A model generated the notes under the pieces. It was given only the letters and a program-made list of their open reading frames with translations, did not search any database and was not told where the DNA came from. A stretch of DNA of 64,000 nt from Spirochaetota bacterium (GTDB lineage Bacteria; Spirochaetota; Spirochaetia; Treponematales; Treponemataceae), in contig JAEEQG010000148.1 of assembly GCA_016285185.1 (NCBI GenBank), forward strand, positions 62,001 through 126,000. Direction: 5' to 3'. Positions 8,310 to 17,571 of the stretch are shown one piece after another; positions within the stretch are counted from its first letter, which is position 1; every line of letters starts with the position of its first letter. The position numbers and the translations under genes are program-made.

Positions 8310-11216
8310 GTGTTTTTAAAGTATCTTGACATATTCGGTTTTAAATCCTTTGCAGACCGTACACATATAGAATTTGCAGATGGTATTACGGCTCTTTTGG
8401 GACCGAATGGATGTGGAAAAAGTAATGTTGTCGATGCCATAAAATGGGTATTGGGCGAACAAGCTGCAAAAACCATGCGTGCCGATAAAATGGAAGATGT
8501 AATTTTTAACGGCACTGAAAAACGTCCCGCACTAGGTGTCGCGGAAGTAACACTGACTATTTCAAATGAAAAAAATCTGCTGCCTCTGGATGTAAGTGAA
8601 ATCACAATAAAACGACGTCTGTACCGTTCAGGTGAGAGTGAATACTATATAAACAACATACCAGCCAAATTAAAGGATGTCCGTGAACTTTTCTGGGATA
8701 CGGGAGTAGGTAAGGCTGCTTATTCTGTAATGGAACAGGGAAAAATTGATCAGGTACTTTCATCAAAACCCGAAGACCGTAGGTACCTTTTTGAAGAAGC
8801 AGCCGGAATTACCAGATTCAAGGTAAAAAGGGCAGAAGCTGAGAGGAAACTTGAAAAAACTGAAGAAAACATGAAGCAGCTTGACGGTATCCTGGGAGAA
8901 GTTTCACATTCATATGAAACATTGAAAATTCAAGCTGAAAAAACAATAAAATACCGCGACTTAAAAGAAAAGATATTCAATTTTGAACTTGATATTCAAC
9001 TTTTGAAATTAAAAAACTTTAATCAGGATTATTCACGGAAAAAAGAAGAACTTGAAAGTATCGGGAACAAACGTACTCAAATAAAAGAAGAAATTGACCA
9101 AATTAATCTGATTCTCACTGAAAACATGGATAAAGTTAATGAAATGCAGAAAATCATTAGCGAAATGGAAAAAGAGATGGTCAGTATTGCTATTGAGAAG
9201 CAGAATAAAGACAAGCTTTCAAAGGTACTTGTTCAAAACCAGAATGAAATACAAGCAAAAGTTCAGCTCTTGGAAAGCAGAAAAGCGGGTATAGAAGAAA
9301 AGATTGAATCACTGCAGGAAGATATTGATGAAAAAGAATCTGATATAAGAACTTTTGTAAAGCGTATTGCGGATATAGAAGAAAATATTAAATCGTTTGA
9401 AGATAATATAACTGTTGCCGGAAACAAAATAACAGAAAATGATTTAAAAGCCGCTGAGTATGAAGAACAAATAAAAAAAATAGTTTCGCAACGTTCAGAT
9501 TTGGAAAAAGATTTGGAATCCATAACGGAAGATATTGTTACAGAATTGGATTCTAAATTGAAGGATGCCGGTTATTCTTCTACTGCTCATACAAAGGCAA
9601 TGGATGATGTGGCTGAAATACTGAAAAAATTGAATGTGCTTGTTTCCGGCAGAAAAAACATTTTTACCGATTTTACAAAAGTATCAACGCATTCTGAAGA
9701 AGAAAGTAAAAAAATTACCCAAACAGCACTTACAGCTTTTGTGGATATAGAAAAGCTGTTGAATGATTTGAAAGATGCCGTTGAGACACTAGAAAATAGC
9801 TCACCTGCATTTATTGATGATTTTCTTTCTCCAGAAGGTATTATTACACAAAAAAGAAAGATTGACGAACGGATTCAACAGAATAAACAATCAGAATTTG
9901 AGAAAAAACAGGATATTGATGGCTTAAAAACTGCTAACACCGGTCTGACAAAGAAAATTGAAGAATATCGTCAAACTTTGGAAAACCTCAGACTGAATCA
10001 TGTACAGATGAAAACACAAAAAGAAGCTGCTGAATCAGAAGCAAAGATGATTCACCGCGATATTTCTAATCAGCAGGCGGCTCTCCATGATTTGGAAAAT
10101 GAGCTTTTTGAAGAAAATAAACGTCTTGATGAGGTCTCTCAGCAAGTTATTGATATTGAAGGTGAAATATCAGAACTTGATTATAAGGGAAATAAGATTG
10201 CATCAGAATTGACAAGAATTGAAAATGAATGCAAGGATAAAAGCTCTGATTTGACGGAAAAACAACAGACATTAAAAGATAAAAACATTGAAGCTTCAAA
10301 AATACAGTCACAGTATGAACAGTGTGCACTTGCCGTTGCAACATCTGAAACTGAAATAAGAAACCTTAAAGATAATTTTATTGAAACACATTCCCGTGAT
10401 TTGATGGAATTTGAAGAAAGGATGTTTACGATAACAACTTCAACTCTTGAGCTTAAAGAGTCCTTGTCTGAAGCAAAACAACAACTTAAGGATCTGGGAA
10501 GTGTAAACCTTATGGCTCCTGAGGAATTCAACGAAACAAAAGAAAGATATGATTTTCTCAATAATCAATTGCAGGATTTACAGAAGGCAAAGGATGATTT
10601 GCAACGCATTACTGATGAAATACGAGCTGAAGCTACAGAGTTATTCTTAAAGACATATAATCAGATTAAAAAGAATTTTCACAATATGTTCAGGCGCCTT
10701 TTTGGTGGTGGGCGAGCAGAATTACATCTTGTTGATCCGCAAAATGTGCTTGAATCCGGTATTGATATCTTTGCACAGCCACCGGGTAAAAAACTTGAAA
10801 GTATTGCACTGCTTTCCGGTGGTGAAAAAACAATGACTGCAGTTGCACTGTTGTTTGCTACATATATGGTGCGTCCGTCACCATTCTGCCTTTTGGATGA
10901 GATTGATGCGGCTCTTGATGAACAGAATGTTTTCAGGTTTGTAAACACGTTAAGGGAATTTGCAAACGTAAGCCAATATATTGTTATAACTCATAATAAA
11001 AAAACTGTTACCGGTGCAAGTACACTTTTAGGTATTACTATGGAGGAATCAGGAATTACAAAAGCCGTTACAATCAAATTGGAAAACGAAAACGGTTCTG
11101 TTTCTGTTGTAACGGTACCAGAAGAAGAATTTCAGGAAGAAGATGTTGCTCCTGAAGAAAATGTATATATTCCGCCGCGTCCGCCGAAAAGAAATCATGA
11201 GGTTGTTACAGAATGA
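8310..11216 (+). CDS. smc: Chromosome segregation ATPase SMC, short and without a recognisable hinge
   Basis: 968 residues, against roughly 1150-1200 for most bacterial SMC. The N-terminal head has Walker A GPNGCGKS at 31-38, the coiled coil starts near 165, and the C-terminal head has LLSGGEKT at about 832-839 and Walker B LLDEIDAALDE at about 858. Translation starts at GTG, with AGGA 6 bases upstream. Residues about 400-515, where the glycine-rich globular hinge should be, are instead a predicted helical stretch (from ITEDIVTELDSKLKDAG to FIDDFLSPEGI) with no hinge motif that I can recognise. SMC compacts and segregates chromosomes with ScpA/ScpB, which are not in this window. The 3' end overlaps the next gene by 4 bases. 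Confidence 0.93.
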   Translation: MFLKYLDIFGFKSFADRTHIEFADGITALLGPNGCGKSNVVDAIKWVLGEQAAKTMRADKMEDVIFNGTEKRPALGVAEVTLTISNEKNLLPLDVSEITIKRRLYRSGESEYYINNIPAKLKDVRELFWDTGVGKAAYSVMEQGKIDQVLSSKPEDRRYLFEEAAGITRFKVKRAEAERKLEKTEENMKQLDGILGEVSHSYETLKIQAEKTIKYRDLKEKIFNFELDIQLLKLKNFNQDYSRKKEELESIGNKRTQIKEEIDQINLILTENMDKVNEMQKIISEMEKEMVSIAIEKQNKDKLSKVLVQNQNEIQAKVQLLESRKAGIEEKIESLQEDIDEKESDIRTFVKRIADIEENIKSFEDNITVAGNKITENDLKAAEYEEQIKKIVSQRSDLEKDLESITEDIVTELDSKLKDAGYSSTAHTKAMDDVAEILKKLNVLVSGRKNIFTDFTKVSTHSEEESKKITQTALTAFVDIEKLLNDLKDAVETLENSSPAFIDDFLSPEGIITQKRKIDERIQQNKQSEFEKKQDIDGLKTANTGLTKKIEEYRQTLENLRLNHVQMKTQKEAAESEAKMIHRDISNQQAALHDLENELFEENKRLDEVSQQVIDIEGEISELDYKGNKIASELTRIENECKDKSSDLTEKQQTLKDKNIEASKIQSQYEQCALAVATSETEIRNLKDNFIETHSRDLMEFEERMFTITTSTLELKESLSEAKQQLKDLGSVNLMAPEEFNETKERYDFLNNQLQDLQKAKDDLQRITDEIRAEATELFLKTYNQIKKNFHNMFRRLFGGGRAELHLVDPQNVLESGIDIFAQPPGKKLESIALLSGGEKTMTAVALLFATYMVRPSPFCLLDEIDAALDEQNVFRFVNTLREFANVSQYIVITHNKKTVTGASTLLGITMEESGITKAVTIKLENENGSVSVVTVPEEEFQEEDVAPEENVYIPPRPPKRNHEVVTE

Positions 11217-11593
11217 TTAATGTTAAAGAAATAATAAAAAAACTCAAGGAAATTTTTTCAACTGAAAATATTGTCAATGCTGCAAGAAATTTTTATGTAA
11301 TGATTTCTGCCTTTGTTATACTTGTTGTACTTTTATTGATATTAATCTTTTCTCATGGATCCGGCAAATCATCAAAAAAGTCTGTATTGCCGACAGCTAC
11401 TTTAAGGGATGATTTAATTTTACCTGATGAACCCGGAATAAAACAGGAATTTCAGTATTATCATTTACAAAAAACAAAATGGAATGATGAAGATGCAGAA
11501 AAATGGTTTGTAAAGCCAAATTCGCAAATGATGGAAGAACTGTCTACTTCGAATGATAAATTAATCTCTGATGTTCTGGAGGCTGTGCCATGA
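11213..11593 (+). CDS. Small single-pass membrane protein
   Basis: 126 residues. One membrane helix at about 27-46 (FYVMISAFVILVVLLLILIF) is followed by a polar, acidic region of about 75 residues, probably extracytoplasmic. It overlaps both smc (ATGA) and the following lipoprotein gene by 4 bases, so all three are translationally coupled. I do not recognise a family. Confidence 0.7.
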   Translation: MINVKEIIKKLKEIFSTENIVNAARNFYVMISAFVILVVLLLILIFSHGSGKSSKKSVLPTATLRDDLILPDEPGIKQEFQYYHLQKTKWNDEDAEKWFVKPNSQMMEELSTSNDKLISDVLEAVP

Positions 11594-13161
11594 AAAAAAT
11601 ATCATATTATGTTGTTTTAACTGTTATTTTCTTTACATTTTCTGCTTGTAAAACAGGTGATATAAATATGCCGAAACCTTCAAAAAGTTCTTCCTCTTCG
11701 GCAAAACTTGAACAATTAGAAGAATTTCCAGAAAATGATACAATTCACACAATTGAAGAAAATATAGAAAAACAGTCTGAATCTCAGACCCTTACTGAAG
11801 AAGATAAAATAAAAAATACTACGACAGAAGACATCCCGGATGAAACAACGCTTGTAATAAATGAACCTGTAAATGAAGATGAAAAAGAGGTATTTGAAAG
11901 TGTTAGTATTGCGGAACCGGAAACAACAGCAAAGACGGTTCATATTCCTGAAGTAGAAAAGAATGAAACACCAGGGAAAATATCGTCTAAACCAAAAACA
12001 GAAACAATCTCTATAAGTGATAAAAAAGTAGAAACAACACAAAAAACTGAAACAAAACCTACTCTTAAACAGGAAACACAACAACAAAAAATCGATACAA
12101 CACCACAATCTACTACAACAGTAAATAAATCCAAATCAAATGCTACAGAAAAGAAAACAGAACCTGCAGCTAAAAACGAAAAAAAACAAGAAGAAGACTC
12201 TAAAATTAGTGAACCGTCTGTAAAAATCAATGAAGAAATAAAACCTGTTGAAAAAAAAGAGAATACAAAAGATTTGAATATTATTCCGTCAAGGACTATA
12301 GAGATCGGACTTAATCAGTATCTTGATGTTTTTTATCCTGGAGCAGGATGGGTTTATCTAGGTGAACAGGATGAAAGTGTATCATTACTCAGTTTTTTTG
12401 ACAGAAATCTCGATGAAAATGACACAAAGTTTATTTTAAGGGCAAAAAAGCCTGGAGTAGCAATACTACATTTTTACAAGCAGGATTTATTAACTGACAC
12501 ATATATCGATGATTATCTAAAAGTTATCGTTAACAAAGAAAAATACAAAGGTAAAGAACATTCTGTTGCACCTTCATATGCGGAAATCGTTCCCCCAAAC
12601 CAGCAAAAATACATTGCTATGGCAGAATCAGCCCAGAATGATATGAACTTTATACCACCTGCTGACAATGAAATAGTTGAATCATTACCTTCTATAACAC
12701 AAAATGAACCTGTAATCAATTTACAAGATCAACCTGTTGTTTTGCAACGTGATGAATCAGATTTAAAAGAGGGGGATAAGCGGGCAACATCAACTATTAT
12801 CAAGGATGATACAACACAGATTGCTTCTACTCAAATATCCGGCTCTGATAAAGCGTCTGAAAAAAATGATTATACAGCTGATGAATTACTTGCTCTTGCA
12901 AAAAAAGCAAGAGACGAAAAACGTTATAATGATTCTCTGAATTTACTAAATTCATTTTTTGAAAAAGCAGTTAATTCTTTAGATGAAGGATGGTTTCTAA
13001 AAGGTCAGTTGTATGAAGAAAATGATACAGATTTTAAAAACATAAGGACATCATTGGAATCATACCAAATATTGGTAGATCGTTATCCTTCAAGCCGTTT
13101 ATGGAAGGCTGCAAATGAAAGGATAAACTACATCAACCGTTTTTATTTCAAAATCCGCTGA
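11590..13161 (+). CDS. Lipoprotein with a low-complexity stalk and C-terminal TPR domain
   Basis: 523 residues. The signal peptide ends in the lipobox FSAC (Cys19), so it is a lipid-anchored envelope protein. Residues about 25-235 are low complexity, rich in Lys, Glu, Thr and Ser, and probably an extended stalk. Residues about 235-330 form a beta-rich domain (FYPGAGWVYLGEQDE, DTKFILRAKKPGVAILHFY) that resembles small domains of pseudopilin or secretin partners. Residues about 430-520 are TPR-like (DELLALAKKARDEKRYNDSL). It is the last gene before the terminator at 13169. Its transcriptional link to smc is odd for an envelope protein. Confidence 0.72.
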   Translation: MKKISYYVVLTVIFFTFSACKTGDINMPKPSKSSSSSAKLEQLEEFPENDTIHTIEENIEKQSESQTLTEEDKIKNTTTEDIPDETTLVINEPVNEDEKEVFESVSIAEPETTAKTVHIPEVEKNETPGKISSKPKTETISISDKKVETTQKTETKPTLKQETQQQKIDTTPQSTTTVNKSKSNATEKKTEPAAKNEKKQEEDSKISEPSVKINEEIKPVEKKENTKDLNIIPSRTIEIGLNQYLDVFYPGAGWVYLGEQDESVSLLSFFDRNLDENDTKFILRAKKPGVAILHFYKQDLLTDTYIDDYLKVIVNKEKYKGKEHSVAPSYAEIVPPNQQKYIAMAESAQNDMNFIPPADNEIVESLPSITQNEPVINLQDQPVVLQRDESDLKEGDKRATSTIIKDDTTQIASTQISGSDKASEKNDYTADELLALAKKARDEKRYNDSLNLLNSFFEKAVNSLDEGWFLKGQLYEENDTDFKNIRTSLESYQILVDRYPSSRLWKAANERINYINRFYFKIR

Positions 13162-13168
13162 TAAATAT

Positions 13169-13205
13169 AAAAAAAAGTCCGTCCTGAAGGGACAGACTTT
13201 TTTTT
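13169..13205. terminator. Bidirectional intrinsic terminator
   Basis: An A-run, then AAGTC-C-GTCC, loop TGAAG, GGAC-A-GACTT and a T-run, with one internal C/A mismatch. It lies between the convergent lipoprotein gene and the RsbW-like gene and can end transcripts from both sides. Confidence 0.8.
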
Positions 13206-13217
13206 GTTTATATAACT

Positions 13218-13766
13218 TTATTCTCCGTCTATTACAACACCGTGACGCTTCTGCTGGAATTTTTTAAGCATTGCTACGCCGTTTCTTTTGTCATTATAGA
13301 TAAATCCACCATTCCAGTATTCGAGAGCTGCAAACAGTGCGTTACCACCGTCATGGTCATCACTTTTCTGTGTTCTAAAAGAAACATAAGAGGAAAGTTC
13401 TTCAAAATTCTGAGTGTGAAGACAATCAAGACGTCTTTTATTGAATTCGTTCCATTTCTCCAAATCTTTAAATCCTTCACCTTCATCTTCAACAATAAGA
13501 TGTGCATGTGTCGGGCTGAATGAATACCATACTTTTACTTTTTTATTGATGTCGCAGTTATTTCCGTGTTTTACACCGTTTTTAATAACTTCGCTTATCT
13601 GCTGTTCGAGAAGATTTATCTCCTTGATTTCCAATGGAGCTGACTGAACAATAAGCAATGTAAAATAACGAATCTGCCTGAAGTCAGACGGGAATTCCTT
13701 GTACAACATGTTGGATTTATCAAAGAGTGGATTACTTCCGTCTGCTATTAATTCCTTTTGAGCCAT
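13218..13766 (-). CDS. RsbW/SpoIIAB-like ATP-binding kinase (anti-sigma factor type)
   Basis: 182 residues with a GHKL ATPase fold. The N box is EVIKNGVKHGN (E59, N63), the G1 box is VEDEGEGF (D94, G96, G98), and GGNALFAAL later is the G2-like loop. There is no histidine-kinase phosphoacceptor domain, which fits HATPase_c_2 serine kinases that phosphorylate a STAS antagonist. GAGGAA precedes the ATG. It lies downstream of an STAS gene and a PP2C phosphatase gene. Its binding target could be a sigma factor or another protein; none is adjacent. Confidence 0.82.
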   Translation of the reverse strand: MAQKELIADGSNPLFDKSNMLYKEFPSDFRQIRYFTLLIVQSAPLEIKEINLLEQQISEVIKNGVKHGNNCDINKKVKVWYSFSPTHAHLIVEDEGEGFKDLEKWNEFNKRRLDCLHTQNFEELSSYVSFRTQKSDDHDGGNALFAALEYWNGGFIYNDKRNGVAMLKKFQQKRHGVVIDGE

Positions 13767-13786
13767 TCAATTCCTCTTTTTGTTTT

Positions 13787-14128
13787 TTAATTTTCTGTTA
13801 CCTGCAACAAAGCTTCTTCAACGCTATTAGCGATAGGGAAGTATCCCATTAGTTTTGTCAGTTCGATAACCTTTTTTACAGAACCATGGATATTGGCAAT
13901 TGAAAGCTTAAGATTCATTTTCTTTACTGTTGAACAGATATAAATCAAGGCTCCAATACCGGATGAATCGATATAATCTACTTGCTCAAGATTAATAATA
14001 AAATATTGAACACTTTTCTCCAACATTTTCATTACCAATTCTTTTAACTTATAGGAATTATACAAATCCATTTCACCGTTTACATCTATGATATAAACAT
14101 CTCCATTTTTTCTGATTTTTAATTCCAT
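13787..14128 (-). CDS. STAS-domain anti-sigma factor antagonist (RsbV/SpoIIAA-like)
   Basis: 113 residues, a single STAS domain. The phosphorylation loop DSSGIGAL starts at D54; by comparison with SpoIIAA the phosphoserine is S56. AGGAG lies 7 bases before the ATG. The dephosphorylated form would bind the RsbW-like kinase encoded 20 bases downstream, and the PP2C encoded upstream would reactivate it. Confidence 0.9.
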   Translation of the reverse strand: MELKIRKNGDVYIIDVNGEMDLYNSYKLKELVMKMLEKSVQYFIINLEQVDYIDSSGIGALIYICSTVKKMNLKLSIANIHGSVKKVIELTKLMGYFPIANSVEEALLQVTEN

Positions 14129-14173
14129 TTATTTACTCCTAAAAAATTATAACCATTCTTAATTAGTCAGGTT

Positions 14174-14205
14174 TTCTATACAAACAGCAACGCAGATGTA
14201 TAGAA
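14174..14205 (-). other. Inverted repeat between the PP2C and STAS genes
   Basis: Perfect 8-base arms TTCTATAC (14174-14181) and GTATAGAA (14198-14205) around a 16-base loop. There is no T-run on the minus strand, so it is unlikely to be a full terminator. It may moderate read-through or stabilise mRNA between the phosphatase gene and the STAS gene. Confidence 0.3.
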
Positions 14206-14207
14206 TT

Positions 14208-15848
14208 TTACTCTATCTTTATAAGTATAAGTGTCTGATCATCATGTTGGTTTGTAGATCCACAGAATTCCTTAAGATTTTTCTTAATCTTTGTAGAAAT
14301 ATCCTGCGCTTTTGATGAAGCATTATCTAAAACCAGTTTTTTGATGCTTTCAACTCCATATTGCCGACTTTCAGAATTTATGGACTCAACAAGTCCGTCT
14401 GTATATAATATCACAATATCACCAGAATTAACAGCAAATTCTTTATGTGTATATTCAGTTAATTTGTCAACACCTATAGGATCTGCAAAAACTGTAACAT
14501 TTTCAATCTCTTTTGTATCATTGTGAAACAAAAGAACTGGAGAGTTACCGGCAGAAGCGATTTCTATTTTCTTTTCAATCGGATTGTAATTAACAAGACT
14601 TAAACTTGCAAAATGATCAATATTAATTTTTCCGGTAATGCCTCTGTTTGCCCAAGTTAGAATTGTTCCGGCATCTTTTGTTGTATTTACAATAAGTTGT
14701 AGTATTGCCCGAAGCATGACCATAACCAAAAGAGAATTCATACCCTTGCCAGCGACATCACCCAATACAAATGAAATACGATCTTTTCGACATGGAATAA
14801 TATCAAAATAATCACCGCATACACCTTCTACACCATTAAAGAAGAAGCCGAAATTTGCACCCGGTATAGTATGTGTATTTTTTGGTTGCATTGTTTTTTG
14901 CAACTTACAGGCGATTGTTGATTCCTGTATCAATTCTCTGTGTTCAATTATTTCCTGATAAGAAAATATGTTCTGAATCGCGGCTGATGCAAAATCTGTA
15001 AGGAGTTGGGCTTTTGCAAATTCCTGTTCTGTAAAAACAGGTGTTTCGGGCTTGCGGGCAAGTGAAAGTACACCAATAACTGTATCTTTTACAAGCATTG
15101 GTATGAATATGTATGAACCGCATTTAAGGAATTCTTCCGGTTCATTCTGAAAAATACGAGAGTCTGATATCGGATCAGTAATAAGTTCAGCCTTTCCTGA
15201 TGATGCTGTGATTCCGAAAATTGTCTCATTGAGAGGAAACTGTGCAAAACGGAAGTTTGCTTCAACCCTTGCAATTTTGTGAGGAAGATTGGAATCCAGC
15301 TTGTAAGGAGGTGGAAAAGTCCCTTGCAGGTTTTTGACAGAAATTAAATCTTCGAATTCATCAATCAAAAGGATTGCGCCACCATCAGCAGCTGTTTCTT
15401 TAATAACTGATCCGTTTATCTTTTCTAATAACTGTAACAGACCTTCTTTTTCATTGAAACAATTTGATAAAGAAACCATGAAATCTTTGGCAGATTCAAG
15501 TAGTTGTGTTGATACTATTTCTGAGACAGGGTCTGATTGAGAGGTTTCCTCAGAATCAGAAACAACTGTATCTTGTCCCGGTTCCTCTTCATCATTATCA
15601 GAAAACTCTGCTTCTTTTGAGTTTTGAATAGGTATAAGCAAAATTAAAGCTATAAAAAGAAATAATGATAGTAATCCTGTATTATGTAGAACCAGTGAAC
15701 AGATAAGACCTGTGAGCAAAACAAAAAGAAAAAGAATTTTTAATACGGAATTTTTTTTGTTTTTTATAGTTAAAATTGCCAATATTATAATGACAATGAA
15801 GCACAAAACAATCGGTATATATGAAAAATTATCAAATATAGCTAACAA
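14208..15848 (-). CDS. Membrane-anchored GAF-PP2C (SpoIIE/RsbU-type) serine phosphatase
   Basis: 546 residues. Three membrane helices lie within residues 1-75, followed by an acidic linker (SDNDEEEPGQD), a GAF domain at about 115-270 and a PPM/SpoIIE phosphatase domain at about 305-545. Metal-binding acids are present in GDYFD, GDVAGKG, YTDG and HDDQT, so it should be active. It would dephosphorylate the STAS protein and thereby release the target of the RsbW-like kinase, with the GAF or membrane part as sensor. The start is read as TTG at 15848, with only a weak ribosome-binding site (GAG), so the true start may differ by some residues. Confidence 0.85.
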   Translation of the reverse strand: MLAIFDNFSYIPIVLCFIVIIILAILTIKNKKNSVLKILFLFVLLTGLICSLVLHNTGLLSLFLFIALILLIPIQNSKEAEFSDNDEEEPGQDTVVSDSEETSQSDPVSEIVSTQLLESAKDFMVSLSNCFNEKEGLLQLLEKINGSVIKETAADGGAILLIDEFEDLISVKNLQGTFPPPYKLDSNLPHKIARVEANFRFAQFPLNETIFGITASSGKAELITDPISDSRIFQNEPEEFLKCGSYIFIPMLVKDTVIGVLSLARKPETPVFTEQEFAKAQLLTDFASAAIQNIFSYQEIIEHRELIQESTIACKLQKTMQPKNTHTIPGANFGFFFNGVEGVCGDYFDIIPCRKDRISFVLGDVAGKGMNSLLVMVMLRAILQLIVNTTKDAGTILTWANRGITGKINIDHFASLSLVNYNPIEKKIEIASAGNSPVLLFHNDTKEIENVTVFADPIGVDKLTEYTHKEFAVNSGDIVILYTDGLVESINSESRQYGVESIKKLVLDNASSKAQDISTKIKKNLKEFCGSTNQHDDQTLILIKIE

Positions 15849-15959
15849 ATTTTATCTCGCTTCGCAGTAGGAAAGTTTTTTTTAACTGCAGTGTTTTTTA
15901 TGGGCTTCAAAACATAAGTACCCATACTTTATTAATTCTAACACCGATATTTTCTGCCG

Positions 15960-16859
15960 TCAAGAATTTGATTTTTTCTTTTTGAAAAAAACATTGAAAA
16001 AACTAATCCCAAATTGCTTTTTAAACCCCTGGGCAACATCATCCAGCTGAATATCATTTCCGAATTTGTTTTTTAATTCATCCCAATACTTTATTAACCA
16101 TACATAAAGATCACATGGAGTGCGGTTTTTGAATTTTCTGAGTATATGATGTTTCTTAATAACGGAGATAACGGGAAGATATACATTTTCATACCAGGAA
16201 AGAATTGCATCGTGCATGGAGATTTCTTCTGTTTGATTTTCATTTATAAAGTATTTATGTGTCAGAATATGATTGTATATTACATCGTATTGACCGACTG
16301 CTGAAAAATCGAGTTTCCAGAAATCAGTTATGTCACCAAAGGATGTTTCCATATAGAAAACCCTTTTTTCATATTCAATAACTGCTTTTAGAATTTGAGA
16401 CTTTGTCATTCCGGGTTTAAGTTTTATTTCACTCTTTAGACTTACAACCTCAGCATCAATACAAATAACTCCTTTTGAACGTGCTACGGAAACTCTGTGA
16501 TTGCCATCACGAACAAAATAAATTCCACCAATTTCATAAAGAGAAATCGGTGGAAGAATGACATCTGTCAAATGAGCTTCATCAATTTTTTCCCATCGGT
16601 TTTTCAAGTGCATGCTTTTTGGGAAAAAATGATTATCAAAATCCTGATAACGTCCTTCACTTCCAACTATTGCATCAACAGGAACAGCCATCATTCCGAG
16701 ATAAACTTCATTTTTGGGTTTAAGAAGTGTTTTTATATCATTGAAAGACAGGAGATGGGATTCTTCCTGATTTACAAAATGTTGAATCTCGTTAAAAAGT
16801 GCTTTATTATGAGCCTTTGTAAAGTCTTCTTCTGTTTGTGTTTTTAATGAATAATTCAT
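15960..16859 (-). CDS. ParB-nuclease-fold-like protein of unknown function
   Basis: 299 residues from the ATG at 16859, preceded by AAGGAAA; a longer open frame to 16922 would overlap the neighbouring gene. Residues about 70-155 carry a ParB/sulfiredoxin-like pattern: VPVDAIVGSEGRYQDFD, then ISLYEIGGIYFVRDGNHRVSVARSKG, where DGNHR matches the G-x-x-R loop of ParB-fold domains. The C-terminal half is helical and ends in a lysine-rich tail (FFKKKKSNS). It is 11 bases downstream of a metallophosphoesterase gene. The DNA-binding HTH of true ParB is not evident, so this is not called a partition protein. Confidence 0.6.
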   Translation of the reverse strand: MNYSLKTQTEEDFTKAHNKALFNEIQHFVNQEESHLLSFNDIKTLLKPKNEVYLGMMAVPVDAIVGSEGRYQDFDNHFFPKSMHLKNRWEKIDEAHLTDVILPPISLYEIGGIYFVRDGNHRVSVARSKGVICIDAEVVSLKSEIKLKPGMTKSQILKAVIEYEKRVFYMETSFGDITDFWKLDFSAVGQYDVIYNHILTHKYFINENQTEEISMHDAILSWYENVYLPVISVIKKHHILRKFKNRTPCDLYVWLIKYWDELKNKFGNDIQLDDVAQGFKKQFGISFFNVFFKKKKSNS

Positions 16860-16870
16860 ATTTTTCCTTT

Positions 16871-17530
16871 TCAGTCCGTCTGTAGTATATAATGGCTGAA
16901 AGCATTTATTATTGTAGTGCATTCGTGTTTTGAAACACGAATATCCTGAATATCATACAAATGAATATGTCCATGAATCATATATTTTGGTTTAAACTTT
17001 GATATGAACCAATTAAAGGAATTAAATCCTCTGTGACAAGGGTCTGCTCTGTCATGGATTCCTGCCGGCGGTGAATGAGTCAGAAATATATCGAGATATC
17101 TTCCATATTTGATTCTATTAAATATTAAACGTGGAACCATTTTGAGCAGTTTAAAAAACATTTGTCTGTCTGTATATTGATTAAGTCCTTTGTTATACAA
17201 AATGGAGCCGGATGCTCCTGCTATAAGCAGATTGCCTTCGCGCATAACTTTAAAACCCGCATATTTGGCACCGTGATCAAAAGCATATTCAGCTATTGAA
17301 AGGGGAGTGCTGTTTGGTGATGCATATTTGTGATAATACGAAAATTCCTGAAGGTTATGATTTCCAAAGACAAAATATGTTGGTTTGTTTAATGTTGAAA
17401 CAATAAAATCTACGTATTCCATTGGCAAATCCCCTGCGCAGAGTACCAAATCAATATCTTTAAAACGCTCCTTTGCGGTATTACTGTAAACCAGAGGGTC
17501 AAGCTGATCGGAAACGCAGAGAATTTTCAT
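16871..17530 (-). CDS. Metallophosphoesterase (calcineurin-like)
   Basis: 219 residues. Motifs in order: SDQLDP at 7-12 (the usual D-x-H has Leu in place of His), AGDLP at about 32-36, FGNHN at about 54-58, LTHSPP at about 150 and HGHIH at about 186. All motifs except the first His are intact. Known subfamilies vary at this site, so activity is still likely. Substrate unknown. It lies between a ParB-like gene and a TPR gene in the same direction. Confidence 0.8.
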   Translation of the reverse strand: MKILCVSDQLDPLVYSNTAKERFKDIDLVLCAGDLPMEYVDFIVSTLNKPTYFVFGNHNLQEFSYYHKYASPNSTPLSIAEYAFDHGAKYAGFKVMREGNLLIAGASGSILYNKGLNQYTDRQMFFKLLKMVPRLIFNRIKYGRYLDIFLTHSPPAGIHDRADPCHRGFNSFNWFISKFKPKYMIHGHIHLYDIQDIRVSKHECTTIINAFSHYILQTD

Positions 17531-17571
17531 TTTTTTAGTAAGCCCATTTGAGGTGTTTTTTATCTTTAGGA

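Noticed and set aside
11716-12108. Long minus-strand open frame rich in Phe, Cys, Tyr and Arg opposite the lipoprotein gene
   Set aside because: It is the mirror of the Lys/Glu/Thr-rich low-complexity stalk; no ribosome-binding site and no family resemblance.
15960-16922. ParB partition protein
   Set aside because: Only the small ParB-like loop is seen; there is no partner ParA, no HTH domain and no parS-like site nearby.
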